DNA of 64,000 bases from Candidatus Nitrosopumilus sp. (GTDB lineage Archaea; Thermoproteota; Nitrososphaeria; Nitrososphaerales; Nitrosopumilaceae): NCBI GenBank assembly GCA_013215285.1, contig JABSRD010000001.1:186001-250000 (forward strand), written 5' to 3'. Below the pieces are notes generated by a model that saw only the letters and a list, made by a program, of their open reading frames with translations, was not told the origin of the DNA and ran no database searches. Each line of letters begins with the position of its first letter. Positions within the stretch are counted from its first letter, which is position 1. The position numbers and the translations under genes are program-made. Of this stretch, positions 10,740 through 20,609 are shown piece after piece.

Positions 10740-11200
10740 TGTTTCCTATCAACACTAACATAATCATAACTACATTAAGAGAGTATAGAATAGAATAGTA
10801 GTTGTAATTTAGTTTGTAATTAATTATTTTTAATTAGTTTTAGATTTTCTTTTTAAAAAAAATAAGAAAAAAGATAGAGTGGAAATATTGGTGTGTGGGT
10901 TGTATCAAAATTAGATGTAAGTTAACATTTTTGTTAAGAAATTTTCTAAAAAGCCTATTTTGACCCTATTATTTCCACTCCAGGTGTTAAGATGGGTGTT
11001 AACATTGTGAATATCCCAAATTTACCCCTTTATTTCCACTCCAGGCATAAAAATATCATAATTTAGGGGGTTAATTGAAAATGATTTGTTAATAACAAAA
11101 ACCATACTAGGCGTGTGTCAGGCAGTCAATATTAACAAATCACTTAGTTAACAAACATTCTCGGATCATTTCAACTGTTAACATCTAATCAATTAGATCT
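10740..11200. other. Candidate chromosomal replication origin (oriC)
   Basis: Non-coding, upstream of cdc6; TATTTCCACTCCAGG at 10970-10984 and 11031-11045 and inverted GAGTGGAAATA at 10877-10887; several TTAACA motifs; flanking AT-rich sequence. Confidence 0.75.
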
Positions 11201-11205
11201 CAAAG

Positions 11206-11595
11206 ATGACTAAAAAACGTATTCGGATAGATATGGAAGACGCAGACGGTGCTCGTTTTGACATCAAAATAGAAGGTAATGTAACAAGAGAAAAGGTTCT
11301 AAAAATATTTGAAATGATGGATTTGATGAATATTGAGGAAGAACAAGAACCAATAAACATGGATTCTGTAGGCTCTAAAATTTGGCATATTGTGGATAAA
11401 TTTTTCCCAATGGGTAAATTTACCTCTACAAATATTCTTGAAAAATATGAAGATGAATATAATGAACCAGTAAAACTTAGTGTAATATCCACATATTTAT
11501 CACGATTTTCTACAAAAGGTAGGGTAGATAGGGTTAGAACAGGTAGAGAATGGACATATCAAACCATTAAGATAGGACAAAAACAACATAACTAA
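11206..11595 (+). CDS. Conserved hypothetical origin-adjacent protein (winged-helix-like C-terminus)
   Basis: Intact ORF; SVISTYLSRFSTKGRVDRVRTGREWTYQTI resembles the end of a wHTH. Confidence 0.55.
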   Translation: MTKKRIRIDMEDADGARFDIKIEGNVTREKVLKIFEMMDLMNIEEEQEPINMDSVGSKIWHIVDKFFPMGKFTSTNILEKYEDEYNEPVKLSVISTYLSRFSTKGRVDRVRTGREWTYQTIKIGQKQHN

Positions 11596-11757
11596 TCAAG
11601 AAATAGTAATTTTTCTTACGATTAATCTATCTTTTCCAAGAATTAACTTAACATATTCCCCTTTTTGAATATCCATAAACTTTCTAAACTGTTTAGGAAT
11701 TGAGATTGTTCCAGCAGAGGTAATTTTTACTAAAACTTCATTCTCTTGTACTGACAC
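11596..11757 (-). CDS. Small AbrB/SpoVT-like DNA-binding protein
   Basis: Not in ORF track; GTG start; (M)SVQENEVLVKITSAGTISIPKQFRKFMDIQKGEYVKLILGKDRLIVRKITIS*, swapped-hairpin AbrB pattern. Confidence 0.65.
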   Translation of the reverse strand: MSVQENEVLVKITSAGTISIPKQFRKFMDIQKGEYVKLILGKDRLIVRKITIS

Positions 11758-11869
11758 ATAATGATTATAATTTAATAATATTTATAATTTATTAAAATAA
11801 TTAATTTATAATAAATAATGAAATATGAATAATTTTAGGTAAAAACCAATAATTTACTCTGAAAAAATA

Positions 11870-12529
11870 TTAAACTACTGTTGGATTAGGTTGAATACCA
11901 TCAACCTTTGAAATACCTTTTTCGGTAATTGAATAAGTGTATGGTTTAGATTCTGTATTTCTTTGAACAAATCCTTCTTCAAATAACTTCTTCATTAGTC
12001 TAGAAGTATGTTCCCTACTCTTCTTCAATGTGATTTGTATGTCACGTGATGTCATATCTTTGTTTGTGATTAAATGTAACACATGATTTGTTGGACTAGA
12101 ATATCCAATATTGGTAATTTCAGGCGTCAAAACTGTTTTTTCAAGTATAACTTCCGGTTGAATAACTTTATCTACAGCCTCCTTTTCTTGGACTTCATTC
12201 TTTGCTAATTTTTCTAAAAATTGTTTTAATTCCAAGTTAGGATCCTCAACCTTTTGCTCAATACCTTGTATTTCAATGGCATCTAGGCGTATTTTCATAT
12301 CAATTAATTGTCTTTCATAGTACTCCAAACGCTCTGATTGTGATACATCATTCATCTCATTCTTAGATTTAATGAGTGGTCTGAGTTTATAGTAACCATA
12401 TAATCCTACTAAACCTATCGAAAATGCAATAATCACACCTAGAATCACTTCAGGTTCAGGAATTTCTATTAACATCACAGATTTTATGCCTGCATTGTGA
12501 TTTATTGTGATTGACCAACATTTTTTCAC
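11870..12529 (-). CDS. Membrane-anchored winged-helix regulator
   Basis: N-terminal TM segment (VILGVIIAFSIGLVGLYGYY), coiled coil, C-terminal wHTH (ITLKKSREHTSRLMKKLFEEGFVQRN). Confidence 0.6.
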   Translation of the reverse strand: MKKCWSITINHNAGIKSVMLIEIPEPEVILGVIIAFSIGLVGLYGYYKLRPLIKSKNEMNDVSQSERLEYYERQLIDMKIRLDAIEIQGIEQKVEDPNLELKQFLEKLAKNEVQEKEAVDKVIQPEVILEKTVLTPEITNIGYSSPTNHVLHLITNKDMTSRDIQITLKKSREHTSRLMKKLFEEGFVQRNTESKPYTYSITEKGISKVDGIQPNPTVV

Positions 12530-12602
12530 ACTTTAGATTAACAATCTCACATCTATTATCACAAACTTATCATCTTGAAGAAGAACTATCTAATCACAAT
12601 CA

Positions 12603-12965
12603 TCACATACTACATGCCTGACGTATCAGCCTATCTATCACACTAATCACTTCATCTTCTCTTTCTGGAAAAATATCACTATCATTAATCACACTAATCT
12701 GTTCAGAAAGTTTGGACATCACATCAATATCATCAGGCAAAAGTATGCCTAAACCACGAAAAAGGATGATTGTGTAGTATAATCCAATTAATTTCTCTCT
12801 AGATTGTCCAACTTGTCTGTAATACGCACCTTTTGAAATTGAAAACTTAGACTCTAAAAGATCCTTCTGATTTAAAATAATTTCAATTTGTCGCTCTGTA
12901 AACAATGATTTTTTGATGATTTGTTGAATAATATTGTTAAAATTTGATTTTTCAATCTCTGTCAT
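12603..12965 (-). CDS. Hypothetical protein
   Basis: Intact 120 aa ORF with HTH-like ERQIEIILNQKDLLESKFSISKGAYYRQVGQSREKL. Confidence 0.45.
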   Translation of the reverse strand: MTEIEKSNFNNIIQQIIKKSLFTERQIEIILNQKDLLESKFSISKGAYYRQVGQSREKLIGLYYTIILFRGLGILLPDDIDVMSKLSEQISVINDSDIFPEREDEVISVIDRLIRQACSM

Positions 12966-13030
12966 AGCTATACAAATCTGTATATTGGTATTCCAATTAA
13001 ACTTTAAAGAGTCATCTACAAACCACCTTT

Positions 13031-13783
13031 ATGGCTGGAAATAAAGTTGAATCATTCCTAAAATCTGAATTAAAAAAGAAAAATGCATTGTTGTTTGTGT
13101 TGATTGATTCTGAAGTATCAAATTTAGAGGCGTCAAGTAAGCTAGCTAAAGATGTAGAAAATATTGGAGCTTCTGCAATACTAGTTGGTGGTTCATCTGC
13201 AACTGATCAAATTGAGATGTCTCAGGTGGTTAAAGGCATCAAAAAAGGCATCAAAATCCCAATTATTTTGTTTCCAGGCAATGTAACTGGAGTTGTTCCA
13301 GACGCTGATGCAATCCTGTTTAGCTCTTTAATGAATTCAGAAAATCCATACTTTATCACACAAGCACAAGCACAAGCTGCTCCAAGTGTTCTAAAATTTG
13401 GTCTAGAACCACTCCCGACTGCTTATTTAGTCATAGGCGATGGAACTTCTGCTTGGTTTGTAGGTTCAGCACGTGGAATTCCTTTTGAAAAACCAAAAAT
13501 TGCTGCAGCATATGCCCTTGCAGCTCAATTCTTTGGTATGCGGTTTGTGTATTTAGAAGCAGGTTCTGGCGCTAAAACCAATGTCACTCCTGAAATGGTT
13601 CAAACAGTTAGACATGCATTTAATGGATTTTTGATAGTGGGAGGAGGAATTAGAGATGTAAAAACTGCTCAAAGTTTGGTAAAAGCAGGAGCTGACGCTT
13701 TAGTTATTGGAACGTTTCTTGAAAAAGGTGGAAGCATCAAAAAACTCGAAGAAATAGCAAAAGTAATTCAAAGAAGTAAGTAA
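13031..13783 (+). CDS. Geranylgeranylglyceryl phosphate synthase
   Basis: TIM-barrel PcrB/GGGPS motifs: ILVGGSSATDQ, IPIILFPGNVTGVVPDADAILFSSLMNS, YLEAGSGAKTNV, LIVGGGIRD. Confidence 0.9.
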   Translation: MAGNKVESFLKSELKKKNALLFVLIDSEVSNLEASSKLAKDVENIGASAILVGGSSATDQIEMSQVVKGIKKGIKIPIILFPGNVTGVVPDADAILFSSLMNSENPYFITQAQAQAAPSVLKFGLEPLPTAYLVIGDGTSAWFVGSARGIPFEKPKIAAAYALAAQFFGMRFVYLEAGSGAKTNVTPEMVQTVRHAFNGFLIVGGGIRDVKTAQSLVKAGADALVIGTFLEKGGSIKKLEEIAKVIQRSK

Positions 13784-13795
13784 TAGAACTGTATT

Positions 13796-16700
13796 ATGTC
13801 TGAAAATGACGCAATTTCTCGAATTAAGGACATTAAGATGCCTAGTTACTATTTTGATTACTATTCACATCTATCAACTGAATCATATACTATTTTTGAG
13901 AGAGCAGCAGAGGCAAAATCAACTTTAGTAGATTCTTCAGGTATTATTGAACCAAAAATTGCATTTGATTTGGCAGATCGAGTTTCCAAAATGCATGATA
14001 TCGATATTGCAGATCCACTTAGAGAATTACTAAAAGTTCATGGAAAAGAACTTACTGCGCTAATTCTCTCAAAAGAGATTGCTTTAGGAAAACATGCTCT
14101 CCCAGATGCCACTTTAGAAGATAAACTAGATCTTGCAGTTCGTGTAGGGTTGGCAATTGTAACTGAGGGAGTAACTATTGCCCCACTTCAAGGAATTAGT
14201 GCAGTAAAGATAAAGAAAAACAAAGATGGAACAGAATACCTTTCAATTTCTATTGCAGGACCAATGCGTTCAGCAGGAGGAACAGAGTCTGCAGTTACTA
14301 TGCTAATTGCAGACCATGTTAGAAAAGCAGTAGGCTTATCAAAATTTCAAGCAAATTCATTTGATGATGAAACAGGTAGATTTGTTGAAGAACTTCGAAT
14401 CTACGAAAGAGAAGCAAGTAGTTTTCAATTTCATATTTTAGATGAAGATATTATACATGTAATTTCTAATCTTCCAGTAGAATTAGATGGTGTAGATACT
14501 GATCCATACGAGGTTGTAAATCATAAAGGAATGACTCGTATCAAAACTGATAGAGTCAGAGGAGGTGCTTTACGCGTATTAAATGATGGATTAATTGGAA
14601 GATCCAAAAAACTTCTCAAAAGAATTGAATTGTATAATCTGGATGGTTGGGAATGGCTTGGCGAACTAAAAGGAGCAATCCAAACAGGTGACAATCAAGA
14701 AGATGCTGCTGCTAAAAGAATGCGTGAGGTAATTACAGGTAGATCAGTACTATCAATGCCTAACAAATTAGGCGGATTTCGGTTAAGATATGGTAGAGCA
14801 TGTAATACTGGCTTTGCTGCAGTGGGAATTCATCCTGTAGTTGGAGAAATTCTTGATCATACAATAGTAGTTGGAACGCAAGTCAAAATTGATCTTCCAG
14901 GAAAAGGAGCAACAGTTGCCTTTGTTGATTCAATTGATACACCAACAGTCCGTCTGAATAATGGAAATGTTGTAAAAATTAGAGATGTTAAACATGGATT
15001 AGAAATTAAAAATGAAATTGAAAAAATACTTCATCTTGGAGATATTTTAATTACATTTGGAGATTTTCTTGAAAATAATGCTCAACTTATTCCATCTGGA
15101 TATGTAGAGGAATTTTGGGTTGAAGAACTAAAACAAAAAATCCAAAAATATGAGCCTGAAGACAAATTTCTAAACCAATTTTTGAATAAAATACCAACAT
15201 TTGATGATGCCCTAAAATTATCTCTTGATTTCCAAATTCCTCTTCATCCACAATATCTGTATTTTTGGGATATGATTTCTTCTCAAGAACTAAGTAAATT
15301 ATTAGAACCAAATAAAATCAGTGAAAAATCCATTGAATATTCAATTGGAACTAAAAAAATTCTTGAAAAGTTGGGAACTCCTCATAAAATTGATAATGAA
15401 ATTATAATTTTGGAAGAACTAGAAGCAAGAATTTTCTTTAATCTATTATTTAGAATAAAACCAACAATTAGTGATTTATCAGTTCCAAAAATTTTATCAA
15501 AATCATCAGGAATTCAAATTAGAAATAAATTCTCAACATCAATTGGTGTTAGAATTGGAAGACCTGAAAAAGCAGCTCCTAGACAAATGAAACCTCCAAC
15601 ACATACTTTGTTTCCAGTTAGTGACAAAGGAGGACCTACAAGAGATCTTCTTAAAGCATCAAGAAATGAACATTTCTTTACAAATCTATTCAACAGACAT
15701 TGTACTCAATGCAATGAACCTTCTATTAGCATAAAATGTCCAAAATGTGGTATAAAAACAACAATCACTTACAGGTGTTCTAACTGTAGAGATATTCTCA
15801 ATGAACCATTTTGTGAAAAATGTAAACGCAAAGCACCATCTTATTCACATAAAGAATTTCCACTCAAAGCAAGACTGCTTTTGGCTCAAGAAAAAATGCG
15901 TTTACGTGCACAAGAACCATTCAAAGGTGTTAAGGAATTAATCAATCAAAATAAAATTGCTGAACCTCTTGAAAAAGGGCTTGTACGCCAAAACTTTGGT
16001 CTTACAGTCTTTAAAGATGGAACCGTTAGATTGGATGCAACTAATTCCCCATTAACTCACTTCAAACCATTATGGATTGGAACAACAATTGAAAAATTAA
16101 AAGAATTAGGCTATTCTCATGATATTGACGGAAATCCTATTGAAAATTTAGATCAAACCATTGAACTTCGTATGCAAGATGTGATAATTCCTTATGAAAG
16201 TGGGAGATATCTTGTTTCAACTTGTAAATACATTGATACACTAATGGAGAAATTTTATGGTAAATCTTCATTTTATAATGTAAAAAATATTGAAGATCTT
16301 CTTGGCCATTTGATAATTGGACTAGCTCCACACACTTCTGTTGGGATTGTCGGACGAATAATTGGATATACTGAAACTCACGTTTGTTTTGCAACTCCAA
16401 ATTGGCATTCTGCAAAAAGAAGAGATGCAGATGGTGATGCAGATTCAATTATGCTTCTAATGGATAGTCTACTTAATTTCTCAAGGCAATTTCTTTCTGA
16501 TAGAATAGGTGGTTTGATGGATGCACCATTACTTATTCAACCACTTGTTTTACCACATGAATCTCAACCACAAGCACACAATCTTGAAGTTACAAAAATA
16601 CTGCCTTTAGAGTTTTTTGAGTCTACTTTACAACAAGTCAAAGCCTCAGATGTAAAATCAGTAGAAATTGTTGAATCACGAATTGATACTGAAAGACAAT

Positions 16701-17173
16701 TTTATGACTATTTCTTTACACATACAACATCATCACTTGTCACTTCAAAATCTCGTAGTGCATATTCTACACTTGGTTCAATGCTTGACAAATTTGATAT
16801 GCAAGTAAGAAACGCAGAATTAATTGATGCAGTAAATCCATCAGAAATTGTTTCCAATGTAATTTCTACTCATCTTGTACCCGATTTAATGGGAAATCTT
16901 AGAGCATATGCTAGGCAGAGCTTTCGGTGTACTGCATGTGGGAAATCATATCGTCGAATGCCTCTTATTCAAACATGTACTTGTTCTCACAAACTAATTG
17001 CTACGATTACCAGAGGCTCAGTAGAAAAATATCTAAAACTTGCAAAGAGACTTGTTGAGAAATATGATGTTGGTGAATATCAAAAAGGACGAATTCAAGC
17101 ACTTTCTGATGAGATAGAGTTAGTATTTGGTAAAAGTAAAGGAGATCAACAACTTCTTACTGATTATTCCTAA
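13796..17173 (+). CDS. polC: DNA polymerase II (PolD) large subunit DP2, no intein seen
   Basis: 1125 aa; SIAGPMRSAGGTESAV, GRACNTGFAAVGIHP, RRDADGDADSIMLLMD, several zinc-finger cysteine clusters. Confidence 0.95.
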   Translation: MSENDAISRIKDIKMPSYYFDYYSHLSTESYTIFERAAEAKSTLVDSSGIIEPKIAFDLADRVSKMHDIDIADPLRELLKVHGKELTALILSKEIALGKHALPDATLEDKLDLAVRVGLAIVTEGVTIAPLQGISAVKIKKNKDGTEYLSISIAGPMRSAGGTESAVTMLIADHVRKAVGLSKFQANSFDDETGRFVEELRIYEREASSFQFHILDEDIIHVISNLPVELDGVDTDPYEVVNHKGMTRIKTDRVRGGALRVLNDGLIGRSKKLLKRIELYNLDGWEWLGELKGAIQTGDNQEDAAAKRMREVITGRSVLSMPNKLGGFRLRYGRACNTGFAAVGIHPVVGEILDHTIVVGTQVKIDLPGKGATVAFVDSIDTPTVRLNNGNVVKIRDVKHGLEIKNEIEKILHLGDILITFGDFLENNAQLIPSGYVEEFWVEELKQKIQKYEPEDKFLNQFLNKIPTFDDALKLSLDFQIPLHPQYLYFWDMISSQELSKLLEPNKISEKSIEYSIGTKKILEKLGTPHKIDNEIIILEELEARIFFNLLFRIKPTISDLSVPKILSKSSGIQIRNKFSTSIGVRIGRPEKAAPRQMKPPTHTLFPVSDKGGPTRDLLKASRNEHFFTNLFNRHCTQCNEPSISIKCPKCGIKTTITYRCSNCRDILNEPFCEKCKRKAPSYSHKEFPLKARLLLAQEKMRLRAQEPFKGVKELINQNKIAEPLEKGLVRQNFGLTVFKDGTVRLDATNSPLTHFKPLWIGTTIEKLKELGYSHDIDGNPIENLDQTIELRMQDVIIPYESGRYLVSTCKYIDTLMEKFYGKSSFYNVKNIEDLLGHLIIGLAPHTSVGIVGRIIGYTETHVCFATPNWHSAKRRDADGDADSIMLLMDSLLNFSRQFLSDRIGGLMDAPLLIQPLVLPHESQPQAHNLEVTKILPLEFFESTLQQVKASDVKSVEIVESRIDTERQFYDYFFTHTTSSLVTSKSRSAYSTLGSMLDKFDMQVRNAELIDAVNPSEIVSNVISTHLVPDLMGNLRAYARQSFRCTACGKSYRRMPLIQTCTCSHKLIATITRGSVEKYLKLAKRLVEKYDVGEYQKGRIQALSDEIELVFGKSKGDQQLLTDYS

Positions 17174-17176
17174 AGA

Positions 17177-18499
17177 TTATCTAAGTTTGACGTATTCGTA
17201 GGCACCTAATTTATTATCAAAACAGAATTTCACTTTTTGATAATCTTTTCTCAAAATTTTAACTTTGGAGAGAATTTTCTTTGGATCCTTCTTTTCAATA
17301 ATTATTTGTTTTATGAAAGATGCAATTTCTTGCATTTCAGATTTTTTCATTCCAAGTCTAGTAATCTCTGAAACTCCCAATCTAATTCCTCCTGGATGGA
17401 AATAGTTTCGTCCAGCTTTGATATCGCCTGGAATAAGTTGTCTATTTACAATAATGTTAGCTTTTTCTAAATCTGATTCAACTTTTCCACCGTCAGAATA
17501 ATCTAAAACATTAACTGCAATCTGATGTGATTGTGTAAATCCTCTACTTTCTCCTAGTACTTTGAAGCCTGCATCACTTAAAGCGTCAGCCAATAATTTT
17601 GCATTTTTTATTACTTGTACAGCATAATCTTTTCCAAATTCTAAAGCTTCTGCAAATGCTACTGCTTTTCCTGCCATGTGATGAATATGATGACTACTTG
17701 TAAGACCTGGAAATGTTGCCTTTTTAATTATCTCTTCATGTTCTTTAGAACCTAAAACAAGTCCACCTTGTGGTCCAAACAATGTTTTGTGAGTACTCAT
17801 AGTCATTGTATCTGCACCTTCCCGTAAAGGATCTTGGAATTTCCCACCACCAATTAATCCTGCAACATGTGCTGCATCATAATTAATATGCATATCATAA
17901 CTTTTTAGAAAATCTGATAATTCCTTGACAGGATGAGGAAATAAAAACAATGAACCACCAAACATTGCCATTTTTGGAAGACGATTAGCTTTTTTCAAAT
18001 CTTTTACTTTTTGCTTTGTTTTATCTACATCAATTGTCATTTCATGAGCATCAAATGGATAGAATTCAATTTCCAATCCATGAACTAAACCTGCAGTTCC
18101 AAAATGCTCTTTTTTACCATGAGAAATATGTCCACCTGCAGGAATAGAAGGTGCTAACATTATATCTCCAGGATTTGTAAAAGCGGAATAAATTACTAAA
18201 TTTGCAACAACTCCAGAAATTGGTCGTACATCAGCAAATTTAGCTTTGAATAATTTTTTAGATAATTTCATACATTCAAGCTCTACATCATCAATGTAGA
18301 CACATCCAGCATACACTCTTTCTCCAGGCCAACCTTCAGCATACCTGTTCCCAAAATCAGAAATTATTGCTTCTCTAACTGCAGGACTAGGAATATTTTC
18401 ACTTGCAATTAATGGAATTGAATTTTCAAACCATTTATGATGTTCTTTTAATTTTGTAAAAATTTTATCATAAGATTCTTTATTTTGTGACTTTGCCAT
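17177..18499 (-). CDS. glyA: Serine hydroxymethyltransferase
   Basis: IPLIASENIPSPAV, NYDAAHVAGLIGGG, MSTHKTLFGPQGG (PLP lysine). Confidence 0.93.
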   Translation of the reverse strand: MAKSQNKESYDKIFTKLKEHHKWFENSIPLIASENIPSPAVREAIISDFGNRYAEGWPGERVYAGCVYIDDVELECMKLSKKLFKAKFADVRPISGVVANLVIYSAFTNPGDIMLAPSIPAGGHISHGKKEHFGTAGLVHGLEIEFYPFDAHEMTIDVDKTKQKVKDLKKANRLPKMAMFGGSLFLFPHPVKELSDFLKSYDMHINYDAAHVAGLIGGGKFQDPLREGADTMTMSTHKTLFGPQGGLVLGSKEHEEIIKKATFPGLTSSHHIHHMAGKAVAFAEALEFGKDYAVQVIKNAKLLADALSDAGFKVLGESRGFTQSHQIAVNVLDYSDGGKVESDLEKANIIVNRQLIPGDIKAGRNYFHPGGIRLGVSEITRLGMKKSEMQEIASFIKQIIIEKKDPKKILSKVKILRKDYQKVKFCFDNKLGAYEYVKLR

Positions 18500-18602
18500 A
18501 TTTCCAAATTTTATTTTACCAATTTAAAAACACCGATACTACATCAAATTTCCACATCTTGATCTGGAAGGTATAAAAGGGGAATCCGGAGTTTTTGCAC
18601 TT

Positions 18603-20276
18603 ATGGGTATGCAAGCTACTTCTAAAGGAAATATGCCTGTTGTAATTCTAAAAGAAGGCGGTACACAAACTAAAGGTAGAGATGCCCAAAAAAATAACAT
18701 TGCAGCAGCCAAAATTATTGCTGAAATTGTTCGTACTAGTCTAGGTCCAAGAGGCATGGATAAAATGCTAGTTGATTCCTTAGGCGATGTTACTATTACA
18801 AATGATGGTGCCACAATTCTCAAAGAAATTGATGTTCAACACCCAGCAGCTAAAATGCTAGTTGAAATTTCTAAGACAACAGATAATGAGGTAGGTGATG
18901 GAACAACTTCTGTAGTTGTTTTAGCAGGAGCTTTACTTGAGTTTGCTGAAGAATTAATTGATCAAGGTGTTCATCCAACAATTATTGTTGATGGTTATAG
19001 AAAGTCTGGAAAAAAAGCAAAACAATTCCTTGAAGAAATTGCAGACACAATTTCTGCAAATGATAAAAATATTCTAACTAAAATTGCAAAAACTTCAATG
19101 CAAACTAAACTTGTTAGACGAGACTCTGCTCAACTTGCAGATCTTGTTGTAAAATCTGTTCTTGCTGTTTCAGAAAAGAATGGTGACAGTTTTGATGTTG
19201 ATATTGATGATATTAAAGTAGAAAAGAAAGCAGGTGGTTCTATTAAGGATTCTACAGTAATTCAAGGAATTGTTCTTGACAAAGAAATTGTTCATGGAGG
19301 TATGCCCAGATCAATTACTGATGCAAAAATTGCATTAATCAATACAGCATTAGAAATCAGTAAAACTGAAACTGATGCTAAAATTAATATTTCAAATCCA
19401 CAACAACTAAAATCATTTCTAGATGAAGAAAATAGAATGCTAAAAACAATGGTTGACAAAGTAATTGGTTCTGGCGCTAATGTAGTTTTGTGTCAAAAAG
19501 GAATTGATGATATGGCTCAACATTATCTAGCAAAAGCAGGAATTATTGCAATTAGAAGAATTAAAGAAAGTGATCTTACAAAACTAGCTAAAGCAACAGG
19601 TGCTAGAATAGTTACAAATCTTGATGATCTCTTTGAAAAAGATTTAGGTAGTGCAGATCTTGTTGAGGAAAGAAAAATTGAAGAAGACAAGTGGGTATTT
19701 GTTGAAGGATGTAAACATCCAAAATCTGTTACCATACTTCTTCGTGCAGGTTCCCAAAGAGTAGTAGATGAAGTTGAACGTTCTGTTCATGATTCATTAA
19801 TGGTTGTAAAAGATGTAATTGAAAATCCTACAATTGTAGCAGGTGGTGGTGCTCCTGAAACTTATGCTGCAACAAAACTAAGAAGTTGGGCAAAATCATT
19901 AGAAGGTAGAGAACAATTAGCTGCAGAAAAATTTGCTGATGCTTTAGAATCTATTCCTTTAGCACTTGCTGAAAATGCTGGAATGGATCCAATTGATACA
20001 CTAACATCTCTTCGTTCAAAACAACAAAGAGGAGAAAAATGGACAGGTATTGATGTCTTGAAAGGAAAAATTGTTAATATGAAATCAAGTGATATTATTG
20101 AACCTCTTGCAGTTAAACTTCAAATTGTATCCGCATCTACTGAAGCTGCATGTATGCTTCTTAGAATAGATGATGTAATTTCTACCCAAAAATCTGCAGG
20201 TGGTCCACCTGGTGGTGGAGAAGGAGGAATGCCACCTGGAATGGGTGGAATGCCTGATATGGGCGGAATGATGTAA
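18603..20276 (+). CDS. Thermosome (group II chaperonin) subunit
   Basis: [45 protein letters not shown]-terminal GGM tail. Confidence 0.97.
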   Translation: MGMQATSKGNMPVVILKEGGTQTKGRDAQKNNIAAAKIIAEIVRTSLGPRGMDKMLVDSLGDVTITNDGATILKEIDVQHPAAKMLVEISKTTDNEVGDGTTSVVVLAGALLEFAEELIDQGVHPTIIVDGYRKSGKKAKQFLEEIADTISANDKNILTKIAKTSMQTKLVRRDSAQLADLVVKSVLAVSEKNGDSFDVDIDDIKVEKKAGGSIKDSTVIQGIVLDKEIVHGGMPRSITDAKIALINTALEISKTETDAKINISNPQQLKSFLDEENRMLKTMVDKVIGSGANVVLCQKGIDDMAQHYLAKAGIIAIRRIKESDLTKLAKATGARIVTNLDDLFEKDLGSADLVEERKIEEDKWVFVEGCKHPKSVTILLRAGSQRVVDEVERSVHDSLMVVKDVIENPTIVAGGGAPETYAATKLRSWAKSLEGREQLAAEKFADALESIPLALAENAGMDPIDTLTSLRSKQQRGEKWTGIDVLKGKIVNMKSSDIIEPLAVKLQIVSASTEAACMLLRIDDVISTQKSAGGPPGGGEGGMPPGMGGMPDMGGMM

Positions 20277-20330
20277 ATTATTTTGAAATTTTTTTAAAAC
20301 TTTAATTGATAACTGAATTTACGAACGACA

Positions 20331-20609
20331 TTGAATAAAACATCCTCCAAAATGCTTACTGGTTTCAAATACATTTACCTTGTTGCCTTTTTTGCATTAC
20401 TTGCTGGATTCTTTCATCCTCTAATCACTAACACAAGTTTTGATAGTGTAATTGTTGGAGTTTTAGTATTGTTTGTGGGTCTTGCAGGTGGAGTCTTACT
20501 GTATAGATCTGCTACATCTGAGAATAAAAGAGAAATATTTCTAGGTGGAGGCTTTGCACTAATAGCAATTTCATTATACTATATTTTTCAGCTTACTGGA
20601 CGAGTCTAA
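20331..20609 (+). CDS. Small membrane protein, hypothetical
   Basis: 92 aa with three hydrophobic segments; possible upstream TTG start. Confidence 0.5.
   Translation: MNKTSSKMLTGFKYIYLVAFFALLAGFFHPLITNTSFDSVIVGVLVLFVGLAGGVLLYRSATSENKREIFLGGGFALIAISLYYIFQLTGRV

Noticed and set aside
16137-16448. Minus-strand 103-aa ORF inside the PolD large subunit gene
   Set aside because: Shadow ORF in a strongly conserved coding region, His/Leu/Gln-rich composition.
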